Shown here piece after piece: positions 1-4,890 of a stretch of DNA of 8,148 nt (positions within the stretch are counted from its first letter, which is position 1; each line of letters begins with the position of its first letter). The position numbers and the translations under genes are program-made. The stretch is taken from positions 1 through 8,148 of the forward strand of contig DASXCU010000119.1 in the NCBI GenBank assembly GCA_036491035.1, in the 5' to 3' direction. The notes beneath the pieces were generated by a model, which worked only from the letters and a program-made list of their open reading frames with translations, was not told where the DNA came from and made no database searches. Source of the stretch: Galbitalea sp036491035. GTDB taxonomy: Bacteria > Actinomycetota > Actinomycetes > Actinomycetales > Microbacteriaceae.

Positions 1-1
1 C

Positions 2-283
2 ATCTCCATCGGGGATAACACATTGATCGGTCCCGGGGTGACGCTCGCAACAGCGGGCCACCCGGTCGACCCTGCGAAACGGTTCGACGGGATCACTGTC
101 GCTCCGATTGTGATCGAGGCGAACGTGTGGATTGGGGCCAATGCGACCGTGGCCCCGGGAGTGACCATCGGAGCCGGAGCCGTCGTCGCCGCCGGAGCGG
201 TCGTGGCGAAAGACGTTCCCGCCAACTGCGTCGTCAGCGGCTACGGTCACATCAAACGTCGAGACCTGGACCCCGCTTCGTAG
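2..283 (+). CDS. Maltose/galactoside-type sugar O-acetyltransferase, 3' part
   Basis: The last 93 residues of an acetyl-CoA-dependent O-acetyltransferase of the left-handed beta-helix (hexapeptide repeat) superfamily; the 5' end lies outside the window. What is seen: hexapeptide turns such as IGDNTLIGPGV, VWIGANATVAPGV and IGAGAVVAAGAVV, followed by KDVPANCVV. The motif GHPVDPAKR is characteristic of the maltose/galactoside acetyltransferase (Maa/LacA) branch, where this loop borders the active site. These enzymes form trimers in the cytoplasm and acetylate a sugar hydroxyl. One oddity is that the usual closing motif GNPA(R/K) is replaced by SGYGHIKRRDL, so the CoA-side end of the helix departs from the family pattern. 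The substrate cannot be told from this part. The gene runs toward accE/accD and is separated from them by a long non-coding stretch, so no operon partner is visible. Confidence 0.88.
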   Translation: MSIGDNTLIGPGVTLATAGHPVDPAKRFDGITVAPIVIEANVWIGANATVAPGVTIGAGAVVAAGAVVAKDVPANCVVSGYGHIKRRDLDPAS

Positions 284-336
284 CAGGCGTCGCTCAGCCG
301 CCGCGGAGCGGCGCAAACAAACAGAGTCCGCGCTCG

Positions 337-427
337 CCCGGGTTTTCGTGGTCGATCGGCGCGACAAAGTCGCACCAAACGGCAAATCGGCCGCCCGCGT
401 AGCGGACGACCGATTTGAAAACCCGGG
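337..427. repeat. Nested inverted repeats around an 11-bp outer pair
   Basis: CCCGGGTTTTC (337-347) is the exact reverse complement of GAAAACCCGGG (417-427). Inside it are a hairpin GCGAC-AAA-GTCGC (361-373) and a second stem AAATCGG/CCGATTT (384-390 with 410-416) that itself encloses CCGC-GTA-GCGG (395-405). The arrangement could fold as a multibranched structure in RNA or single-stranded DNA. Its function is unknown; a transposon end, recombination site or structured RNA are all possible. Confidence 0.6.
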
Positions 428-460
428 TCAGGGCGACAACCCGAATATCGCCCTGACCCG
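424..460. repeat. 13-bp perfect hairpin, 11-nt loop
   Basis: CGGGTCAGGGCGA (424-436) pairs perfectly with TCGCCCTGACCCG (448-460). This is the strongest single stem in the window. No T-run follows on either strand, so it is not a canonical intrinsic terminator, although actinobacteria often use stems without a T-tract. It shares 424-427 with the outer repeat 337-427, so the two folds compete. Confidence 0.65.
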
Positions 461-468
461 CCCCCAAG

Positions 469-500
469 CCATTGGCCCGCTTACCCTAGTCGGCCAATGG
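469..500. repeat. 9-bp inverted repeat, 14-nt loop
   Basis: CCATTGGCC (469-477) is the reverse complement of GGCCAATGG (492-500). It follows the 13-bp hairpin after 8 bases and is part of the same palindrome cluster. Confidence 0.55.
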
Positions 501-506
501 TCTGGT

Positions 507-530
507 GGTGTAACTCTTTTGAGAGACACC
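507..530. repeat. Interrupted inverted repeat, possible IS-end remnant
   Basis: GGTGT (507-511) pairs with ACACC (526-530), and after a 2-nt bulge CTCT (514-517) pairs with AGAG (522-525). The block around GGTGTAACTCTTTTGAGAGA is reminiscent, from memory only, of terminal sequences of IS256-group elements. No transposase gene or partner end is present, so this is at most a solo remnant. Confidence 0.35.
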
Positions 531-581
531 TAGCACGTTCAATGATGCAAGGATTCCGCCCCCGTGAATAGTCGTCATTTA

Positions 582-602
582 GGGGGACATTCGGGGGACA
601 TT
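582..602 (+). repeat. Tandem direct repeat of GGGGGACATT
   Basis: Two exact copies of GGGGGACATT (582-591 and 593-602) sit one base apart, a period of 11, and run into a T-tract (601-606). Short direct repeats on one helical face are typical of protein binding sites, for example arm-type sites of integrases, but no partner gene is in view. Confidence 0.45.
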
Positions 603-616
603 TTTTGCGCTGCGTA

Positions 617-650
617 CCTCAATTTCGGCCAGTTTACTGGCTTTTTGAGG
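617..650 (+). terminator. Possible intrinsic terminator hairpin
   Basis: GCCAGT-TT-ACTGGC (628-641) is a compact stem followed directly by TTTTT (642-646) on the plus strand. An outer pair CCTCAA (617-622) with TTGAGG (645-650) encloses it. The orientation suits stopping plus-strand transcription, but the nearest plus-strand gene ends 330 bases upstream, so it may serve a lost gene or block read-through into antisense of accE. Confidence 0.4.
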
Positions 651-682
651 GAGTCAGGCTTCGGATTTCGGGGTACATTCGT

Positions 683-699
683 GCCCGTTCGGGCCTTTT
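683..699 (+). terminator. Weak terminator-like hairpin
   Basis: GCCCG-TT-CGGGC (683-694) is followed by CTTTT (695-699) on the plus strand. It lies about 55 bases beyond the accE stop codon, so on the minus strand it could also form the 3' end structure of the accD-accE transcript, but no T-run is present in that direction. Confidence 0.3.
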
Positions 700-751
700 C
701 GTCTGCCCGAAGGGAGTAGAACGACCTGTTCCGTTGCGGAGGAGGGCGTTT

Positions 752-997
752 TCAGCCGCTAAAGCTGCGCCACGCGCCGGGTCCCGGCTGCAGTGGCGTG
801 CGTACTCCGCGCTGGCTGCGTGCCCACGCGCTGGTGGCGGCGCTTTCGCGTCGTCCCTGTTCGGCGGCCATTTCGTCGAGTACTTCGGCGAGCACGGCGG
901 TGAGGGCGGCGAGTTCTTCGGGGTCGGGGTTGCCGGAGACGACGGCGAGGTCTGTCTCGACGATCTCGTTGCCGTTGTCGCTTTCGGTCGAACTCAC
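752..997 (-). CDS. accE: Acyl-CoA carboxylase epsilon subunit
   Basis: An 81-residue protein starting at a GTG that overlaps the accD stop codon (GTGA, 994-997), which implies translational coupling. It has the plan of actinobacterial acyl-CoA carboxylase epsilon subunits. An acidic N-terminus is followed by a strand with the pattern VVSGNPDPEELAAL (residues 19-32), an alpha-helix rich in A, L and E (32-48), a basic, polar linker, and the C-terminal motif GPGAWR (72-77). In Streptomyces and mycobacteria this small subunit binds the beta carboxyltransferase and raises holoenzyme activity; it has no catalytic residues of its own. Its position directly downstream of a carboxyltransferase gene supports the call more than sequence alone, because the family is poorly conserved. 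The stop is at 752-754. Confidence 0.87.
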   Translation of the reverse strand: MSSTESDNGNEIVETDLAVVSGNPDPEELAALTAVLAEVLDEMAAEQGRRESAATSAWARSQRGVRTPLQPGPGAWRSFSG

Positions 998-2628
998 AGC
1001 GGGATGTTCCCGTGCTTCTTTGGCGGCTGTACGGCGCGCTTGGTGCGCAAAGCGCGCATTCCCTTGATGACGGCAACCCGGGTCGCGGCGGGCTCGATCA
1101 CCCCGTCGAGTTCGCCGCGTTCGGCGGCCAGGAACGGGGATGCGACGTTGTAGGTGTACTCGTTGGCGAGGCGGGTACGCACGGCCGCCACGTCTTCGCC
1201 GGCCTCTTCCGCCTCTTTGATCTCGGTGCGGTACAGGATGTTGACGGCTCCCTGGCCACCCATGACGGCGATCTCGGCGGTGGGCCACGCGTAGTTGAGG
1301 TCGGCCCCCAGCTGCTTGGAGCCCATAACGATGTATGCGCCGCCGTAAGCCTTACGCGTGATCACAGTGAGCAGGGGCACGGTTGCCTCGGCGTAGGCAT
1401 AGAGGAGCTTCGCTCCTCGACGGATGACGCCGGTCCACTCCTGGTCGGTGCCGGGCAGGTAGCCTGGCACGTCGACGAGCGTGAGGATCGGGATGGAGAA
1501 GGAGTCGCAGAAGCGTACGAAGCGCGCGGCCTTCTCTCCGGCCTCGATGTTGAGCGTGCCGGCCATGGACTGCGGCTGGTTGGCGATGATGCCGACGGAG
1601 CGTCCCTCGACGCGGCCGAAGCCGATGACAATGTTGGGCGCGAACAGCGGCTGCACCTCGAGGAAGTCCTCGTTGTCGACGATGTGTTCGATGACGGTCT
1701 TGACGTCGTAGGGCTGGTTTGGGGAATCCGGGATGAGGGTGTTGAGCCGGCGATCCTCGTCCGTGATCTCGAGCGCGACGTCGCTCTCGTAGATGGGCAA
1801 CTCGGCCAGGTTGTTGTCCGGCAGGAAGCTGAGGAGAGTGCGCGCGTAGTCGAGCGCGTCATCCTCGTCGCTGGCCAGGTAGTGGGCGACTCCGGAGATC
1901 GAATTGTGGGTGAGGGCTCCGCCGAGCTCCTCCATGCCGACGTCTTCGCCCGTCACTGTCTTGATCACGTCGGGACCGGTGACGAACATCTGGCTGGTCT
2001 TGTCGACCATGATCACGAAGTCGGTGAGCGCCGGTGAGTAGACGGCGCCACCGGCCGCAGGCCCCATGATGATCGAGATCTGCGGGATGACGCCGGATGC
2101 CTGCGTGTTGCGACGGAAGATCTCGCCGTATTTGCCGAGGGCGACGACGCCCTCCTGGATGCGCGCGCCACCGGAGTCGAGCATGCCAATGATCGGCACG
2201 CCGGTCTTGAGGGCGTGGTCCATCACCTTGATGATCTTCTCGCCCGCGACCTCTCCGAGCGACCCGCCGAAGATGGTGAAGTCCTGGCTGTAGACGGCGA
2301 CCTGGCGACCGTGGATCGTGCCCATGCCGGTGACGACCGCGTCACCGTATGGGCGGGAGTGCTCCATCCCGAACGCGTGGGTGCGGTGGCGCACGAACTC
2401 GTCGAGCTCGACGAACGAACCCGGGTCGAGGAGCGTCGCGATGCGCTCGCGAGCAGTGCCCTTGCCTTTCTTGTGCTGCTTGGCGATCGCCGCCTCGCCG
2501 CTCGCGGTGACGGCCTCGTGGTAACGCAATTTCAGGTCGGCTAGCTTGCCCGCCGTCGTGTGGGTGTCGGAGACCGTGGGGGACTTGGGGGCGTCGAGCG
2601 TGGCGTCAGGCTTCTTGTCAGGGGTCAC
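994..2628 (-). CDS. accD: Acyl-CoA carboxylase carboxyltransferase (beta) subunit
   Basis: A 544-residue biotin-dependent carboxyltransferase of the AccD5/PccB type, which moves CO2 from carboxybiotin on an alpha (AccA-type) subunit to acetyl- or propionyl-CoA in the cytoplasm, feeding fatty acid synthesis. Both crotonase-like halves are present. The N-half contains FGGSLGEVAGEKI (120-132), MLDSGGARIQEG (149-160) and GPAAGGAVYSPALTDF (189-204). The C-half contains VDVPGYLPGTDQE (385-397), RRGAKLLYAYAEAT (403-416) and WPTAEIAVMGGQGAVNILYR (448-467). The tail KKHGNIPL is typical. Length matches the family. Residue 433 is Ile at the position known in Streptomyces PccB/AccB to control acyl-CoA choice. 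The GTG start at 2628 is preferred because a TAGGCT box lies 6 nt upstream and there is no Shine-Dalgarno; a GTG at codon 19 is an alternative. The gene is followed by overlapping accE and is divergent from the nonulosonate cassette. Confidence 0.96.
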   Translation of the reverse strand: MTPDKKPDATLDAPKSPTVSDTHTTAGKLADLKLRYHEAVTASGEAAIAKQHKKGKGTARERIATLLDPGSFVELDEFVRHRTHAFGMEHSRPYGDAVVTGMGTIHGRQVAVYSQDFTIFGGSLGEVAGEKIIKVMDHALKTGVPIIGMLDSGGARIQEGVVALGKYGEIFRRNTQASGVIPQISIIMGPAAGGAVYSPALTDFVIMVDKTSQMFVTGPDVIKTVTGEDVGMEELGGALTHNSISGVAHYLASDEDDALDYARTLLSFLPDNNLAELPIYESDVALEITDEDRRLNTLIPDSPNQPYDVKTVIEHIVDNEDFLEVQPLFAPNIVIGFGRVEGRSVGIIANQPQSMAGTLNIEAGEKAARFVRFCDSFSIPILTLVDVPGYLPGTDQEWTGVIRRGAKLLYAYAEATVPLLTVITRKAYGGAYIVMGSKQLGADLNYAWPTAEIAVMGGQGAVNILYRTEIKEAEEAGEDVAAVRTRLANEYTYNVASPFLAAERGELDGVIEPAATRVAVIKGMRALRTKRAVQPPKKHGNIPL

Positions 2629-2634
2629 TGAGTC

Positions 2635-2640
2635 AGCCTA
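2635..2640 (-). promoter_or_regulatory. Candidate -10 box of leaderless accD
   Basis: On the minus strand TAGGCT ends 6 nt before the accD GTG. With a usual 6-7 nt distance from -10 box to transcription start, the transcript would begin at or next to the start codon. There is no Shine-Dalgarno and no clear -35 box. The same spacing is found at birA and at the GT2 gene. Confidence 0.5.
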
Positions 2641-2773
2641 CCCAACAGGGTCAGGCCGGGACTGTTGTCGAAAGTCTCCAAAATTCGCGCTGCGGAATTG
2701 CCCTGCGCCAATTTTTCCCGCGCGCGCAACGAACCGTTTACCGTCTGGTGGCTTTCCGGTACGACGCTCTCCC

Positions 2774-2779
2774 TAGGTT
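2774..2779 (+). promoter_or_regulatory. Candidate -10 box of the nonulosonate cassette
   Basis: TAGGTT lies 34 nt before the ATG at 2814, predicting a transcription start near 2786 and a leader of about 28 nt. A convincing -35 box is not seen. The 185-base divergent region with accD (2629-2813) contains an A/T-richer stretch (2680-2720) upstream of this box. Confidence 0.4.
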
Positions 2780-2780
2780 G

Positions 2781-2792
2781 AGAGGCGCCTCT
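2781..2792. promoter_or_regulatory. 12-bp palindrome near the cassette start site, possible operator
   Basis: AGAGGCGCCTCT is a perfect palindrome that begins one base after the candidate -10 box and covers the predicted transcription start. A repressor dimer bound here would block initiation. No regulator gene is in the window, and a 12-bp palindrome in a region of this size could arise by chance (very roughly one in twenty). Confidence 0.3.
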
Positions 2793-2813
2793 ACACGGAA
2801 AAGGCGGGGATCG

Positions 2814-4031
2814 ATGGGCGTGGTAGCGATCATCCCCGCTCGTGGCGGATCCAAGGGTGTTCCCGGCAAGAACCTGCGTCGCGTCGGCGGCCGATCTCTC
2901 GTCGCCAGAGCAGTGGACGCCGCGCTCGCCGCCTCATCCATCGACCGCGTCCTGGTCAGCACCGACGATGCCGCGATCGCCGCGGAGGCGTTCGCCGCGG
3001 GTGCCGACGTCCTCGACCGTCCGTCGGGGATCGCCGGTGACACCGCGACCTCGGAGGCCGCCGTGCTCCACGCGCTCGGATCGCTGACGCTACGGCCCGA
3101 GGTCACGGTCTTCGTCCAGGCCACGTCGCCGTTCATCGATCCCACCGACCTCGATGCCGCGGTCTCCCGCGTGCTGGCCGGTGCCGAGGATGTGGTCTTC
3201 GCCGCCACCCGGACCCATGCCTTCCTGTGGCGCCCGGACCCGGATGGCGCCTCGGGGGTCAACCACGACCCGTCGTTCCGCCCCCGCCGCCAGGACAGGG
3301 ACGCCCAGTTCCAGGAGACGGGCGCGTTCTACGTGATGCGCACCGCGGGCTTTCTTGCGGCGGGCTTCCGCTTCTTCGGGCGCGTCGGTATCGCCGAGGT
3401 GGACCCGGCGCGCGCGCTCGAGATCGACACCGAGCGCGAGCTTGAGGTCGCGAGTCTCCTCGCTCCGCTGTTCGCTACGGTGGACGCGATCGACGTCGAC
3501 GCCGTGGTCACCGACTTCGATGGCGTTCACACGGACGATCGCGCACTCGTCGGCGCGGATGGCCGCGAGTTCGTCCGGGTGAGCCGTTCCGACGGTGCCG
3601 GAATCGAGAGTCTCTCGCGGGCCGGGATTCCGGTCCTGATCCTGTCGCGTGAGACCAATCCAGTCGTCAGCTCGCGCGGCCGGAAACTCGGCGTCGAGGT
3701 TCGTCAGGGCATCCTCGACAAGGCTACCGCCCTGCGCGCGTGGGCCGACGCCGTCGATGTCCCGCTGTCGCGAATCGCGTACCTCGGTAACGACCTGGGT
3801 GACCTTCCCGCGATGGTACTTGCGGGCTGGCCAGTGGCCGTCGCCGATGCCCGCCCCGAGGCGATTGCCGCTGCCCGGATGGTGCTGTCGCGCGGCGGCG
3901 GCTCGGGCGCGGTCCGCGAACTCGCCGACCTGGTTCTGCGGTCGAAGCCGAGCCCCGATGCCCACCAAGAGAAGAAACATCCCAACCCAGAAGGAAGTGA
4001 ACGGCCATGGCAGTTGCAATCGGCGGAGTAG
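2814..4031 (+). CDS. neuA: CMP-nonulosonate synthetase fused to KdsC-like HAD phosphatase
   Basis: A 405-residue two-domain enzyme. Residues 1-220 are an acylneuraminate cytidylyltransferase that joins CTP and a nonulosonic acid. Seen are the CTP-binding start IIPARGGSKGVPGKN (6-20), VQATSPF (101-107), RPRRQDRDAQFQETGAFY (156-173) and the metal-binding EIDTEREL (203-210). Residues 228-376 are a KdsC-type HAD phosphatase with all four motifs: TDFDGV (nucleophile D234, acid D236), S278, K303 in ILDKATAL, and GNDLGD (D327, D330), plus the KdsC-like ending GGGSGAVREL (361-370). The fusion has the order of vertebrate CMAS. It would release phosphate from a nonulosonate 9-phosphate and then activate the free acid. 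ATG 2814 is chosen because the conserved N-terminus begins there and AAGG/GGGGA lies just upstream; an in-frame start 66 nt earlier adds unconserved sequence. The charged tail (377-405) overlaps neuB by 25 nt. Confidence 0.93.
   Translation: MGVVAIIPARGGSKGVPGKNLRRVGGRSLVARAVDAALAASSIDRVLVSTDDAAIAAEAFAAGADVLDRPSGIAGDTATSEAAVLHALGSLTLRPEVTVFVQATSPFIDPTDLDAAVSRVLAGAEDVVFAATRTHAFLWRPDPDGASGVNHDPSFRPRRQDRDAQFQETGAFYVMRTAGFLAAGFRFFGRVGIAEVDPARALEIDTERELEVASLLAPLFATVDAIDVDAVVTDFDGVHTDDRALVGADGREFVRVSRSDGAGIESLSRAGIPVLILSRETNPVVSSRGRKLGVEVRQGILDKATALRAWADAVDVPLSRIAYLGNDLGDLPAMVLAGWPVAVADARPEAIAAARMVLSRGGGSGAVRELADLVLRSKPSPDAHQEKKHPNPEGSERPWQLQSAE
3991..3997 (+). promoter_or_regulatory. Strong ribosome binding site of neuB
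   Basis: AAGGAAG, a near-perfect Shine-Dalgarno match, lies 9 nt before the ATG at 4007, inside the end of neuA. It decides the neuB start and shows that neuB is translated well despite the overlap. Confidence 0.75.
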
Positions 4032-4879
4032 CGATCGGTCCGGACGAGCCGGTCTACGTGATCGCGGAAATCGGTCTCAACCACAACGGGGACGTGGAGA
4101 TCGCGAAGCAGCTGATCGATGTCGCGGCCGACTCCGGCGCGCAGGCGGTCAAGTTCCAGAAGCGCACCCCGGCGATCTCCACGCCAGAGCACATGAAGAA
4201 CACTCCGCGTGAGACCCCGTGGGGAACCATGACCTATCTCGAGTACCGCTACCGCGTCGAGTTCGACCGCGACCAGTACATCGAGATCGGCGACTACGCC
4301 ACGATGCGCGGCCTCAGCTGGTTCGCGTCGCCGTGGGACGAACAGGCCGTCGACTTCCTCGAGGACCTGGATGTCGTCGCCCACAAGGTCGCGTCCGCGT
4401 CCGTCACCGACATTGCGATGCTCGAGGCGCTCCGTTCCTCGGGCAAGCCGATCATCCTCTCCACCGGAATGTCGACAATGGATCAGATCGATCGCGCCGT
4501 CGAGGTGCTCGGCACCAACAACCTGGTTGTTCTGCACGCCACGTCCACCTATCCGTTGCCGCCGGAAGAGGCGAACATCCGGATGATCCCCACGCTGCGG
4601 GACCACTTCCCGGGCGTGCCGATCGGCTACTCGGGCCACGAGCGTGGGCTGCAGATCTCGATCGGCGCGGTGGCCCTCGGCGCCGTCGCAGTGGAGCGTC
4701 ACATCACCCTCGACCGGACGATGTGGGGTTCGGACCACGCCGCGTCGCTGGAGCCGGTCGGCTTCGAGCACCTCGTGCGCGACATCCGCGTGCTCGGTGA
4801 GGCGCTCGGTGACGGCGTGAAGCGCGTCTACCCGGGCGAGCTCGCACCGCTCGCCAAACTTCGTCGCACCCCGGCCTGA
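4007..4879 (+). CDS. neuB: Nonulosonate (sialic acid) synthase, NANS-like, no SAF domain
   Basis: A 290-residue PEP-dependent synthase of the NeuB family that condenses PEP with a mannose-type sugar to give a nine-carbon acid. The TIM barrel is complete: VIAEIGLNHNGD (18-29), AVKFQKRTP (47-55), HKVASASVTD (126-135), ILSTGMSTMD (150-159), HATSTYPLPP (177-186), IGYSGHE (206-212) and VERHITLD (229-236), then GSDHAASLEP (241-250). H211 and H232 match the metal-binding histidines of NeuB. The motifs IGYSGHE, ERHITLD and GSDH.ASLEP, together with the stretch around PWGTMTY and EFDRDQY, resemble the animal enzyme NANS, which acts on 6-phosphates. Typical NeuB proteins have about 340-360 residues with a C-terminal SAF (antifreeze-like) domain over the partner subunit's active site. 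Here the protein ends right after the barrel, at AKLRRTPA, and the next gene starts 11 nt later, so the SAF domain is truly absent locally. Confidence 0.94.
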   Translation: MAVAIGGVAIGPDEPVYVIAEIGLNHNGDVEIAKQLIDVAADSGAQAVKFQKRTPAISTPEHMKNTPRETPWGTMTYLEYRYRVEFDRDQYIEIGDYATMRGLSWFASPWDEQAVDFLEDLDVVAHKVASASVTDIAMLEALRSSGKPIILSTGMSTMDQIDRAVEVLGTNNLVVLHATSTYPLPPEEANIRMIPTLRDHFPGVPIGYSGHERGLQISIGAVALGAVAVERHITLDRTMWGSDHAASLEPVGFEHLVRDIRVLGEALGDGVKRVYPGELAPLAKLRRTPA

Positions 4880-4890
4880 GCGTCCCGACC

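Larger units (their letters stand above)
284..751. other. Non-coding, palindrome-rich intergenic region
   Basis: 468 bases between the stop of the acetyltransferase and the stop of accE, so two converging genes end here. I see no convincing gene: the open frames inside lack ribosome binding sites and family-like protein sequence. The region holds a cluster of inverted repeats (337-530), a tandem repeat of a G5 motif (582-602) and two smaller hairpins (617-650, 683-694). The part from about 500 to 680 looks less GC-rich than the flanking genes. This could be a scar of an inserted element or a heavily structured 3' region. No tRNA cloverleaf or complete insertion sequence was recognised. Confidence 0.7.

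Noticed and set aside
348..533. 61-codon open frame in the non-coding region
   Set aside because: No ribosome binding site, no recognisable family sequence, and it runs through several perfect inverted repeats, which explains its composition better.
284..751. Possible tRNA gene or CRISPR array
   Set aside because: No cloverleaf with T-arm consensus and no regularly spaced repeats; only palindromes and one two-copy repeat are present.
605..1153. 182-codon plus-strand frame
   Set aside because: Mostly antisense to accE and the end of accD; GC-rich DNA often leaves such frames open, and the protein is low-complexity.
1012..2037. 341-codon plus-strand frame opposite accD
   Set aside because: Mirror frame of a strongly conserved gene; its Val/Asp/Gly-rich translation is the usual third-position artefact.
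2748..2813. Upstream in-frame start extending NeuA by 22 residues
   Set aside because: The extension is not family-like and includes the candidate -10 box and palindrome; ATG 2814 has a ribosome binding site and begins at the conserved N-terminus.
3090..4771. Long minus-strand frames opposite neuA and neuB
   Set aside because: They lie entirely within conserved neuA and neuB coding sequence and have no domain-like motifs.
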